From: Grimontia marina
GTDB lineage: Bacteria; Pseudomonadota; Gammaproteobacteria; Enterobacterales; Vibrionaceae
Length of the DNA: 34,002 nt
Assembly: GCF_900060185.1 (NCBI RefSeq)
Contig: NZ_FIZY01000052.1
Location: forward strand, 1-34,002
Direction: 5' to 3'
The notes below the pieces were generated by a model that saw only the letters and a program-made list of their open reading frames with translations, was not told the origin of the DNA and ran no database searches. Position 1 is the stretch's first letter; each line of letters opens with the position of its first letter. Positions 8,128 through 16,039 of the stretch are shown here, in pieces. The translations under genes and the position numbers were made by a program.

Positions 8128-8898
8128 TCACACTGACATGCACTTAATCAGGCCAGCTTTTGACTTGTAGCGGTTGAACCAAGCTTTTGCAGGGTTAGCC
8201 AGTACGTTCACTGGTGGCGCAGTATCTTGCATCACAACCGGACCAAACATCAGATCCAGAATGTGCCAAGATTTCGCGCCCACACCCATCATGGATGCAC
8301 GACATGCTGCGCAGTAAACCACCACGTGGTCAGTTTCAAACTCATCAACACGACGCTGAACCACACGGGTTGCCACGTCAGGGTTAGCCGGTACAACCAT
8401 GCCACCGAAGCCACAGCAGCGCGTATTTTCGCGGGTGTGTTCTGGCTCAGCGGTTTTGTAGCCCAGCTCGTTCAGGATCCAACGGATACCGTCTTGCAGT
8501 TCTTTCTCGTAGCGGGTTGAGCAAGAGTCGTGAATGGTGAAGACCACATCGCTGTCTTTTGCTTTGCCCACCAGCTCTTTTGGCAGACCGATTTTTGGCA
8601 GCAATTTCCACAGAGAAACGGGCTTTTGCGTACCACCAGATTTCTTGATCATGCCGTAGCAGCTTTGGCACGCCACGATCACTTCGTCTGCTTGTAGCTT
8701 GTCAAAGTCAGCTTGCAGCTGGCCGTAACGCTCTTTGAATTTGTCTGCCTGACCAATCGCTGCAGTTGGCTTACCACAACATTTCTGAACCGCACCCATT
8801 TCCGGGAACACGTTTTTCAGGTGTTGTGCAATCGCCGCGACACCTTCTGGCGAGTAGGATGGCAGGCTGCATCCTGGCATGAATACTTTATTGGTCAT
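8128..8898 (-). CDS. HdrB-like CCG-domain iron-sulfur protein
   Basis: The 256-residue protein contains two complete cysteine-rich CCG motifs: Cys10, Cys40-Cys41-Gly, Cys77-xx-Cys80, and Cys126, Cys161-Cys162-Gly, Cys196-xx-Cys199. In heterodisulfide reductase subunit B, such motifs bind noncubane [4Fe-4S] clusters that act on disulfide or related sulfur substrates; other members (GlpC, LutA-type) are electron-transfer subunits. There is no signal peptide, so it is cytoplasmic. Its start overlaps the stop of the upstream flavoprotein gene by four bases (ATGA), so the two are almost certainly made together and probably form a complex. The substrate is unknown; a disulfide- or thiosulfate-like sulfur compound would fit the sulfurtransferase in the same operon. 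Confidence 0.85.
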   Translation of the reverse strand: MTNKVFMPGCSLPSYSPEGVAAIAQHLKNVFPEMGAVQKCCGKPTAAIGQADKFKERYGQLQADFDKLQADEVIVACQSCYGMIKKSGGTQKPVSLWKLLPKIGLPKELVGKAKDSDVVFTIHDSCSTRYEKELQDGIRWILNELGYKTAEPEHTRENTRCCGFGGMVVPANPDVATRVVQRRVDEFETDHVVVYCAACRASMMGVGAKSWHILDLMFGPVVMQDTAPPVNVLANPAKAWFNRYKSKAGLIKCMSV

Positions 8899-10691
8899 TT
8901 TGTGGTTACCGCGCGTTTAGCCATTGTGAAGAATTTCGAGAAGCCCAGCTTCTGGTGCATGTTGATTGCCTTGTGGCCTTTCATTGGCGATTCGCCATTG
9001 TTCGCGTTAACGAAGTCAACACGGGCGCCAAGGAAGATATCCTTCATTGGGTAATCTTTAGGACAAACGATGGTGCACTGGTCACAGGCATTACAGGAGT
9101 AAGCCAGTAGTGGATCCATCTCTTTGTTGTTGACGAAGTCACTGAACAGGGTCTTCGGACAATCACCGAAGTCGTTCATCATGATGCACTCGCTCATACA
9201 CAGTTTGCAGGTACACTGCAGACAGCGACTTGATTCCTGCTTGATTTGCTCTTGCGTGAAACCAAGGTCAACCTGTGCGAAATCGCGCTTGCGCACTTCG
9301 GCATCACGCAGTTCACCGTGCAGACGAGGGACGTCGGTGGTGCCTTTAGGCAATGGAATGTCCAGACGAGACTTGTAGCTGTACTCTTCCTGGAAATCGC
9401 GGCCTTCTTCCAGAGGACGACCCGCGAACTGACGCTCGATGCTCATGGCGGCTTTACGACCCAGTGCCATCGCTTCAATCACGATGTTACCGCCAGCCGC
9501 GTCACCTGCGACGTAAACACCTTCCATCGACGTTGCCAGCGTGTCTTTGTCGACCACGTAGCGACCGCCACGGCTGGTTTCCAGCGCGCCGTCAGTGATG
9601 TCTGCCACCAGCTGACCGGTTGCGAATACCACAGTGTCGACTTCGATAGTGCGGGTTTCATCGCTGTAGCTTGGTGCGAAGTTGCCGTTTTCGTCGAAGA
9701 TAGACAGCACACGACGCAGGGTAATTGAGGTCACTTTACCGTCTTTCTCTTCGATAGAGATTGGGCCCCAGCCAGCGTTGAAGACCACGCCTTCTTCCAG
9801 CGATTCTTCGATTTCAACATGGCTTGCTGGCAGTTTTTCCATCGCTTCCAGAGAGCACTGGTAAACTTCATCAGCACCGATACGCCATGATGAGCGTGCA
9901 CAGTCCATCGCGACGTCACCACCGCCGATCACCATTACTCGTTTGCCTGCGCGGGGGAATGCACGGGTTTCAGAGATTTCTTTCAGGTATTCAACCGCAG
10001 AGAATACGCCTTCAGACTGGTGACCAGGCAGCGGGATGATAGAACCCACGTGCGCACCGTGTGCCAGAACCACTGCATCGTGAGTGTTGCGCAGTTCTTC
10101 AAATGTGATGTCTTTGCCGATTTCCACACCGAACTTGGTTTCGATGCCCAGCATATCCAGGTAGCTGTATTCGAAATCGATAACATGACGTGGCAGACGG
10201 TACTCAGGAATACCTACACGCATCATGCCGCCATATACGTCCATTTTTTCGAAGATAGTGACGTCGTGACCTTTGCGGCGAAGTTCAATTGCCGCCTGTG
10301 CACCCGCAGGGCCAGCACCAATGATCGCGATTTTCTTGCCAGTTGGATTCAGAACCGCCAGATCCCAGTTCTCTTTGTTATCCATTTTTTCTGCAACGAA
10401 GCGTTTGATACCCGCGACGCTGATGCCCTGACCGTATTCAGTCTGACGACGACATGCCTGCTCACACGGGTGCGCACAGATGCGACCCAGTGTTTGTGGC
10501 AGGAACAGTTTGCCGCGGATCACGTCCAGTGCTTCTTGATACTTGCCTTCACCTGACAGACGCACGTACTGCTTAACGTCAGTGTGCATTGGACATGCAG
10601 TTTGGCATGCTGGGTCTGCATCACCCATGCAGCCGTCTACTACGCGTTGTGCCGCGTCGTAGAGCTTTTGACTAAAAATGACATTGTTCAT
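8895..10691 (-). CDS. GltD-like NAD(P)H-dependent flavoprotein with extra Fe-S clusters
   Basis: Residues 20-100 form the N-terminal Fe-S domain of glutamate synthase small-subunit relatives (Cys29, Cys33, Cys72, Cys76, Cys80). Residues 120-420 hold the FAD-binding GAGPAG (125-130), the NAD(P)-binding GGGDVAMD near 256 and the second FAD motif GVYVAGDAAGG near 391. From residue 485 a C-terminal ferredoxin-like part carries two cysteine clusters (490, 493, 495, 498, 502, 511, and 533, 536, 539, 543). The protein should take electrons from NAD(P)H and pass them through several [4Fe-4S] clusters, most likely to the CCG protein encoded next (four-base overlap). At 598 residues it is longer than GltD because of the C-terminal Fe-S part. 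The combination resembles HdrA/HdrB-type or YgfK-like systems. The electron acceptor is not known. Confidence 0.87.
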   Translation of the reverse strand: MNNVIFSQKLYDAAQRVVDGCMGDADPACQTACPMHTDVKQYVRLSGEGKYQEALDVIRGKLFLPQTLGRICAHPCEQACRRQTEYGQGISVAGIKRFVAEKMDNKENWDLAVLNPTGKKIAIIGAGPAGAQAAIELRRKGHDVTIFEKMDVYGGMMRVGIPEYRLPRHVIDFEYSYLDMLGIETKFGVEIGKDITFEELRNTHDAVVLAHGAHVGSIIPLPGHQSEGVFSAVEYLKEISETRAFPRAGKRVMVIGGGDVAMDCARSSWRIGADEVYQCSLEAMEKLPASHVEIEESLEEGVVFNAGWGPISIEEKDGKVTSITLRRVLSIFDENGNFAPSYSDETRTIEVDTVVFATGQLVADITDGALETSRGGRYVVDKDTLATSMEGVYVAGDAAGGNIVIEAMALGRKAAMSIERQFAGRPLEEGRDFQEEYSYKSRLDIPLPKGTTDVPRLHGELRDAEVRKRDFAQVDLGFTQEQIKQESSRCLQCTCKLCMSECIMMNDFGDCPKTLFSDFVNNKEMDPLLAYSCNACDQCTIVCPKDYPMKDIFLGARVDFVNANNGESPMKGHKAINMHQKLGFSKFFTMAKRAVTTK

Positions 10692-10775
10692 TGTTGTTAT
10701 GATTCCGGTATATGTAATTCTTTTGGCAGTACCTACTCAGACGCAGTGCTCAAGTGCGCCTGGGTAAGTCATTGA

Positions 10776-11765
10776 TTAGCTTTTCTTCGCACCGCTTTGC
10801 ACTGGAATGTCCGCACGATTTTGTTCGTAGTGCGCGTAGCTGTACTCAATCCAAGAACCGTCGTAGTTGTAGACGTCTTGTGCACCCAGAACTTCTTCCA
10901 GAACCATCATGGTGTGTGCAGAACGAACGCCTGATTGACAGTAGGCAATGACTTTCTTGCCTTTAATCACATCGCCGTACAGGGCTTGCAGTTCTTCTGC
11001 AGATTTCAGTGTTGTGTCGTCGTTCAGCGCTTTGGTCCAGTTGATGTGAACACTGCCAGGGATAGTGCCCGGGCCAAACGCGCCAGATACTGTGGTGCTG
11101 CCATCAAATTCCGCGGTGCCGCGGGTATCCAGAATCACCCAGTCAGCGGTGTTTTGCGCTGCCAGAACCATATCCAGCGTTGCCAGTGCCGACTCTTCGC
11201 TTTGGGGCGCAGGGGCTTTGTACTGAGATGCAGTCACCGTTGGGTTTGCATTGCCTGTTGGGAAGCCTTCGCCAATCCACGCATTCAGGCCGCCATCTAG
11301 GTAGCGAACGTTTTCATGACCCAGGTTTTTGATTTGCCAGAACAGGCGGGCTGCATCGTGGTGAGAGTTTGCAGCGTAAACCACAATGGTGGTTTCCGGT
11401 GTTGCACCGTAGCTGCTCAGCAGGGATTCCATTTCTTCGACAGAGTTGCGCATGCCGTCAAACTCATAGGCGTCTTTCGCTGCAGAGTAATCAGGACGCC
11501 ACATTGAGAATGAACCTTCGATAGGTGCATCTGGCTTCATCGGGTTCAGCGCGCCGATCACAACCACATCCAGATCGCGATCCATCATCTGCTTCACTTC
11601 CTGTGCAGAAACGAACGCTTCTGGGTTCGCGTACTCAGCAAACTTCTGATCTAACACTTCAGCACTTACCTGAACCGCTTCTGCACCGAACATGCTGGTG
11701 TAGCCGACATAACCTGCTGCCAGAACAGCAGCGACAACGCCGATTGCAACTGTCGATTTTTTCAT
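10776..11765 (-). CDS. ynjE: Exported two-domain rhodanese sulfurtransferase, YnjE-like
   Basis: The N-terminus is a signal peptide or membrane anchor (MKKSTVAIGVVAAVLAAGYV), followed by two rhodanese domains. The second, residues 195-320, has the active loop CQSGVR with Cys276, and an RGTAEFDG segment expected in the fold. The first (residues 55-175) has AANSHHDAAR where the cysteine loop should be, so it is non-catalytic. Rhodaneses move sulfane sulfur from donors such as thiosulfate or polysulfide to acceptors. E. coli YnjE has three rhodanese-type domains and is encoded in the ynj cluster; this protein is shorter (329 residues). It is the first gene of the leftward operon, with GGGAA 8 bases before the ATG. 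Location is predicted to be periplasmic, unlike the two cytoplasmic redox proteins after it. Confidence 0.85.
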   Translation of the reverse strand: MKKSTVAIGVVAAVLAAGYVGYTSMFGAEAVQVSAEVLDQKFAEYANPEAFVSAQEVKQMMDRDLDVVVIGALNPMKPDAPIEGSFSMWRPDYSAAKDAYEFDGMRNSVEEMESLLSSYGATPETTIVVYAANSHHDAARLFWQIKNLGHENVRYLDGGLNAWIGEGFPTGNANPTVTASQYKAPAPQSEESALATLDMVLAAQNTADWVILDTRGTAEFDGSTTVSGAFGPGTIPGSVHINWTKALNDDTTLKSAEELQALYGDVIKGKKVIAYCQSGVRSAHTMMVLEEVLGAQDVYNYDGSWIEYSYAHYEQNRADIPVQSGAKKS

Positions 11766-11960
11766 CGTGAAATTCCCAAGATTATTAAAAATTTTTCTGC
11801 CTTCTCAGGGGCAAAAGGAAATCAATAACGGGATGCTGAATACTTGGCTTTATGATTCGTTTTAAGTGCCAATCTTACTGCCAGCATCGCGCTCAAAATG
11901 CGTTGGGTTGACCGCTCCGGGTCAGTAGCACGGATTGTGTGTGAAGGAAGGTTTGCGGGA

Positions 11961-11980
11961 TATTGTGGTTTACCACAATA
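11961..11980. promoter_or_regulatory. Perfect inverted repeat, candidate operator
   Basis: The sequence TATTGTGG-TTTA-CCACAATA is an exact 8+8 inverted repeat with a 4-base centre, placed between the two divergent transcription units. It is the best candidate for binding by the LuxR/FixJ-type regulator encoded at 13883-14488. That assignment is inference. Confidence 0.55.
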
Positions 11981-11991
11981 GTGCGAAATAT

Positions 11992-12005
11992 TTGATCTAA
12001 AGCAA
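11992..12005 (+). promoter_or_regulatory. FNR-like site
   Basis: TTGATctaaAGCAA matches the FNR consensus TTGAT-N4-ATCAA at 9 of 10 positions. Its centre is about 43 bases upstream of the start expected for the -10-like TAGAAT at 12030, which suits an FNR-activated promoter. If the GTG at 12038 is the real start codon, this promoter arrangement would be too close to the gene, so one of the two readings needs revision. Confidence 0.4.
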
Positions 12006-12037
12006 CATAAAACATAGGGTTTTCTAGGGTAGAATGC

Positions 12038-13882
12038 GTGCCACTCGCCTCCTTGTTGTGTCGTTTTCATTTGAACGGATATCTCCAACGATTTACCCCG
12101 CTACTCGGCATAAAAGCTGTCTTTCTCTATACCGTCAGCATGTGCTGCTTTTGCGTATGTCCCGCACAAGCTGAAGTGCTACAACACTATGATGTCGGTG
12201 TGTTAGCGCTTCGTGGCGATCAGCATGCTGAGCAATCCTGGCAGCCAACACTGGATTGGCTGGAAGACACCATTCCGAATACCGAGTTCACCCTTCATAC
12301 CTACGACTTTGAAGAGTTGGATGAAGCCTTCGAGCACAATCAGTTGGATTTCCTGCTGACCAGTCCGGGACAGGCCACGCGTATTGCGCGGCAATATCCG
12401 CTGAACTGGCTCGCCACCCAGAAGACCCCATACAGCAGTAACCTCACCCACTCCATTGCTTCTGTTGCTGTTGTGCGTAGCGACTCGCCCTACCTTGCCC
12501 TTCGCGACATTGAATATGCCCGCGTGGGTGCCGTTTCAGAAAAAGCGTTTGGTGGCTTTCTGGCGCTCCGCTATGAAATTGAAAAACGCAATGTGTTTGG
12601 CAGCAGCTTCTTTAAGCGGGTGAAATTCTATGGCCCACCAACAGATAACATTCTGCTGAGTGTGATTGACAACGATTTGGATGTCGCAGTGCTGCCCGCC
12701 TGTACGCTGGAAAGCATGATTAGAGAAGGCCGCATCGAGCGGCATAAAGTGCGTGTGCTTGAAGGCAAGCGTCCGAATGACTCGATCTGTACGGTGACCA
12801 CCCCGCTCTATCCAAACTGGACGTTTGCCAAAACCGACCGCGCTTCTGACAGCATCGGCAAGTTAGTCACTCAATCACTGCTTTCGATGCATGAAAGTGC
12901 TTACGCCGCAGAGGCTGCGGGTAATGTCGGCTGGACCCTCCCAGCAAGCCCAGTCAAAGTCGACCATGTGCTGCATCAACTCGACATGCACCCCTTACAG
13001 CGCACCTGGCAGGAAGGATTCCTGAAATGGCTGGATCGCAATCAGGTACTCGCCTTCGCCACCTTCGTCGTTTTCATGCTGATGAACATCTATCACTTCT
13101 GGCTGGAATATCGCTTTAAACGCAGTAAAGACGATCTCAAGAAAACCCTCTACGAACTCAAAGAGAGAAACGAGCAACTGGAGCATGCCCAGCGAACCAT
13201 GATTGTCAGCGAGCTTGGCAGCAGCATTGCGCATGAGATTAACCAACCGCTGTCGACCATCAAAAACTACTCAGAGGGTTTGCAGCGACGCATTGCCCAG
13301 GGCATGACACCGGATGAACTTACCCCATTCTTGGGCAAGATCCAGCAACAGGTCACCGTCGCGAGCGGTATCATTCAACGCCTGCGTGGCTTGATAAAAC
13401 AAACACCGACAGACTATGTCACCTGCGATCCGATCTTCTTAATTAAAGAGTCGATATCGCTGATTGAATACGACTTTCAGGCGCAAAGAATCGCGCTCAA
13501 TCTGATTGTTGAAGGCAAGCCAATTCAAGGCGAATTCGATGTCATTGGCATGCAGCAGGTGATGATCAATCTGCTGAAAAACGCCAAAGATGCCTGTATG
13601 GCCAGTCTGGATTACCAATTCTCGCCGACCGTCACTATCGAGCTTTTGTATGGCACCCATGAGGTAGTTATCCGGGTTCAGGATAATGGTATCGGCCTTG
13701 CGGCAAGCGAGACCGAAGTGAAGAAGCCTTTCTATACCACCAAAGAAGATGGCTTGGGTCTTGGTTTACCTATCTGCCGTGAAGTCGTCGAAGCCCATCG
13801 CGGACATTTTATTATTCAGGCTGCACGCCCGGTTGGCTGTGAAGTCACTGTGGTGCTGCCAATCAAACGAGAACAAGAATAA
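12038..13882 (+). CDS. TtrS/ThsS-like membrane sensor histidine kinase
   Basis: Residues 22-45 are a signal peptide (hydrophobic, ending CPAQA). Residues 46-310 form a PhnD-like periplasmic binding domain (YDVGVLALRGDQHAEQSW, DFLLTSPGQA, then VGAVSEKAFGG). One transmembrane segment spans 337-355. The cytoplasmic kinase has the H-box SELGSSIAHEINQPLSTIKN (His399), N-box (MINLLKNAKDA), and G-boxes (VQDNGIGLA, GLGLGLPICREVVEAHRG). This architecture is that of TtrS and ThsS, which sense tetrathionate and thiosulfate. The start is uncertain: GTG at 12038 has AGGG 8 bases upstream, while a TTG at 12071 also leaves a good signal peptide. It is directly followed by its response regulator and faces the sulfurtransferase operon. 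The ligand is unknown. Confidence 0.88.
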   Translation: MPLASLLCRFHLNGYLQRFTPLLGIKAVFLYTVSMCCFCVCPAQAEVLQHYDVGVLALRGDQHAEQSWQPTLDWLEDTIPNTEFTLHTYDFEELDEAFEHNQLDFLLTSPGQATRIARQYPLNWLATQKTPYSSNLTHSIASVAVVRSDSPYLALRDIEYARVGAVSEKAFGGFLALRYEIEKRNVFGSSFFKRVKFYGPPTDNILLSVIDNDLDVAVLPACTLESMIREGRIERHKVRVLEGKRPNDSICTVTTPLYPNWTFAKTDRASDSIGKLVTQSLLSMHESAYAAEAAGNVGWTLPASPVKVDHVLHQLDMHPLQRTWQEGFLKWLDRNQVLAFATFVVFMLMNIYHFWLEYRFKRSKDDLKKTLYELKERNEQLEHAQRTMIVSELGSSIAHEINQPLSTIKNYSEGLQRRIAQGMTPDELTPFLGKIQQQVTVASGIIQRLRGLIKQTPTDYVTCDPIFLIKESISLIEYDFQAQRIALNLIVEGKPIQGEFDVIGMQQVMINLLKNAKDACMASLDYQFSPTVTIELLYGTHEVVIRVQDNGIGLAASETEVKKPFYTTKEDGLGLGLPICREVVEAHRGHFIIQAARPVGCEVTVVLPIKREQE

Positions 13883-14488
13883 ATGAACAAAGGCCCAGTA
13901 TTTATTGTTGATGATGAAGATGCAGTCCGTGAATCACTGGTTTTTATGCTGGAAAGCTATGGCTTGGAGCTGAAAGATTTCGCCTCTGGCCCTGCGTTTC
14001 TGGAAAGCGTCGATATTTCCGAGCCGGGTTGCATTGTGCTAGATAGCCGTATGCCAGAAATGCGCGGTCAGGAGCTACAGCAGATCCTCAACGATGCACA
14101 AAGCCCACTCTCTATCATCTTCCTGACAGGTCACGGCGATGTGCCTATGGCAGTTGATGCCCTCAAAGACGGTGCAGTCGATTTCTTCCAAAAACCGGTC
14201 GACGGTGATCGCTTAGTGGCGGCGATTGAAAAAGCCCTCGCCCACTCTTTCCAGCGTGTTGGTCATGTCTGTGTCGAAAAGAAATACAACAGCCTGACTG
14301 AGCGTGAAAAAGAAGTACTGAAAGAAGTGCTGAAAGGCCAGACCAACCAGCAAATGTCGAAGACTCTGTGTGTTTCGCTGCGCACCATTGAAGTTCACCG
14401 CGCGAACATGATGAAGAAGTTTGAGGCTAGCAATGTGGCAGATTTGGTGCTGCGGTTAAGTACCTTGATTCAGCAAGGGAAAATCTAG
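13883..14488 (+). CDS. TtrR/FixJ-type response regulator
   Basis: Residues 1-120 form a receiver domain with the acidic pocket Asp10/Asp11, phosphoacceptor Asp54 (IVLDSRMP), Thr82 and Lys104. Residues 135-195 are a LuxR-type HTH (LTEREKEVLKEVLKGQTNQQ, then SLRTIEVHRANMMKKF). This is the FixJ/TtrR arrangement of phosphorylation-controlled DNA binding. The ATG follows the kinase stop codon with no gap (TAA then ATG), so the two proteins are co-translated partners. Likely targets are its own divergent region and the sulfurtransferase operon; the palindrome at 11961-11980 is a candidate site. No ttrABC or phsABC genes are present within the window. Confidence 0.9.
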   Translation: MNKGPVFIVDDEDAVRESLVFMLESYGLELKDFASGPAFLESVDISEPGCIVLDSRMPEMRGQELQQILNDAQSPLSIIFLTGHGDVPMAVDALKDGAVDFFQKPVDGDRLVAAIEKALAHSFQRVGHVCVEKKYNSLTEREKEVLKEVLKGQTNQQMSKTLCVSLRTIEVHRANMMKKFEASNVADLVLRLSTLIQQGKI

Positions 14489-14503
14489 TTCACCACAAAA
14501 GGC

Positions 14504-14541
14504 GAAGTGCAGAATCGCGGGGGAATGCGAAACTGCACTTC
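14504..14541 (+). terminator. Long two-part hairpin after the response regulator gene
   Basis: Outer arms GAAGTGCAG (14504-14512) and CTGCACTTC (14533-14541) are perfect. After a symmetrical AA/AA internal loop, inner arms TCGC (14515-14518) and GCGA (14527-14530) pair around GGGGGAAT. No T-tract follows, so it is not a classical intrinsic terminator. It may stabilise the 3' end or be a transcript-end structure. A weaker stem GGCA/TGCC at 14556-14569 is followed by T-rich DNA. Confidence 0.5.
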
Positions 14542-14581
14542 AGGGGGAACCTATTGGCACTTAAATGCCGTTTGATTCGTT

Positions 14582-16039
14582 TTAATTAGAGAGCGCGACT
14601 TTCATCTGCTCGGCAACTTTGTCGACCTTGCCCAACCCGACGACCACTTGTAGGCCACCTTTACCGATTGGAATCACACCTGCCGCGCCAAGTTGTTTCA
14701 GTTTCTCACTGTCAGCCAGTCCAGAGTCTTTCACTGTCAGGCGAAGACGGGTGACACAGTTGTCTACTTCCAGAATATTCTCTACACCGCCAATGGCTGC
14801 AATGTAGTCGTTAGTGAGTTGGCCAATTTCTTCTTTCGTTTCTTCTTTCGAAGCAGCTTCTCCACGACCCGGCGTTTTCAGGTTGAACTTCAGAATCGCA
14901 AATCGGAAGGTGAAGTAGTACACCGCGAAGAACACCAGACCTTGAGCAATCAACATGTACCACTGGGTTGCAAGTGGGTTCTGGCTAGAGAGTACGAAGT
15001 CCACGAAACCTGCTGAGAAACCAAATCCTGCCATCCATTCCATGCTTGCTGCGATGTAGAGCGAGATACCCGTCAGCACAGCGTGAATGAAGTAAAGTGC
15101 CGGCGCCAGGAACATGAAGCTGAACTCTAGCGGCTCTGTGATACCTGTGAAGAATGACGCCATGGCTGCTGCAATCATGATGGAGAATGTCGCGCCTTTG
15201 TTTTCTGCATCAGCACAGTGGTACATCGCCAAAGCTGCTGCCGGTAGACCGAACATCATGATTGGGAAGAAGCCCGCTTGATACATACCTGTTTTACCAG
15301 GGATCGCCGTGCCGTCAGCAATAGACTGCGCGCCACCCAGAAAGTTAGGGATATCGTTAATGCCGACCACATCAAACCAGAAAACGGGGTACAGCGCATG
15401 GTGCATGCCGATAGTCAGTGTCAGGCGGTTAAAGAAGCCGAATAAGCCCGCACCCAGTGCATCCAGCGCGACAAGATGGTTACCGAATACAACCAGTGCG
15501 TTGTAAACCATAGGCCAGACATAAAGCAGCACAAACGCAATCGCCATACCTGCAATCGAGGTCAGAATAGGGACCAGACGTTTACCGCTGAAAAACGCGA
15601 GTGCTTTTGGCAGTTCAACCGTGTGGAAGCGATTGTAGATCTCCGCTGAGATAATGCCGACCAAAATACCAATGAACTGGTTATTGATCTTACCAAAGGC
15701 ATCCGGCACTTCATTTGCCGCTACGCCCATCAGCTGGCTGACTGCGCCAGGAGAAAGTAAAGTTGTAACGACCATAAAGCAGATAAAGCCCGCCATGGCT
15801 GCCGCGCCGTTTTTATCTTTACTTAAACCGAACGCGACGCCGATGGCGAACAGCACAGCCATGTTGTCGATGATGGCGCCACCGGATTTGATTAACAGCG
15901 CCGCCAAAACACTTTCTGAACCCCAACCCACCGGATCAATCCAGTACCCGACGCCCATTAAAATTGCGGCTGCAGGCAGAGTGGCAACAGGTACCATCAA
16001 TGCCTTACCGACTTTTTGCATATATCCCAAGATATTCAT
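14582..16039 (-). CDS. nagE: PTS N-acetylglucosamine-type EIICB permease
   Basis: The 485-residue protein begins with the EIIC membrane domain (MNILGYMQKVGKALMVPVAT, many hydrophobic segments, the conserved GITEPLEF loop) and ends with an EIIB domain whose phosphorylated cysteine is Cys428 (EVDNCVTRLRL). It imports and phosphorylates GlcNAc, with glucose as the main alternative. No C-terminal EIIA domain is present, unlike E. coli NagE, so it needs a separate EIIA. GGGGG lies 7 bases before the ATG. An AT-rich palindrome TTTATTcAATAAA at 16054-16066, close to the start, could be a repressor site of the NagC/Mlc type. It is divergent from a LysR-type regulator gene. Confidence 0.85.
   Translation of the reverse strand: MNILGYMQKVGKALMVPVATLPAAAILMGVGYWIDPVGWGSESVLAALLIKSGGAIIDNMAVLFAIGVAFGLSKDKNGAAAMAGFICFMVVTTLLSPGAVSQLMGVAANEVPDAFGKINNQFIGILVGIISAEIYNRFHTVELPKALAFFSGKRLVPILTSIAGMAIAFVLLYVWPMVYNALVVFGNHLVALDALGAGLFGFFNRLTLTIGMHHALYPVFWFDVVGINDIPNFLGGAQSIADGTAIPGKTGMYQAGFFPIMMFGLPAAALAMYHCADAENKGATFSIMIAAAMASFFTGITEPLEFSFMFLAPALYFIHAVLTGISLYIAASMEWMAGFGFSAGFVDFVLSSQNPLATQWYMLIAQGLVFFAVYYFTFRFAILKFNLKTPGRGEAASKEETKEEIGQLTNDYIAAIGGVENILEVDNCVTRLRLTVKDSGLADSEKLKQLGAAGVIPIGKGGLQVVVGLGKVDKVAEQMKVALSN

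Larger units (their letters stand above)
11766..12037. promoter_or_regulatory. Divergent control region between sulfurtransferase operon and sensor kinase
   Basis: This 272-base region must hold promoters for both directions. It contains a perfect 8-bp inverted repeat (11961-11980), an FNR-like site (11992-12005), a shorter inverted repeat TGACC-N6-GGTCA (11909-11924) and a TAGAAT -10-like hexamer (12030-12035). No gene is visible within it. Confidence 0.6.

Noticed and set aside
11855-11890. Possible sigma-54 promoter (TGGCA...TTGGC on the minus strand)
   Set aside because: The GG-N10-GC spacing required for sigma-54 is not met, and the second element has an extra base.
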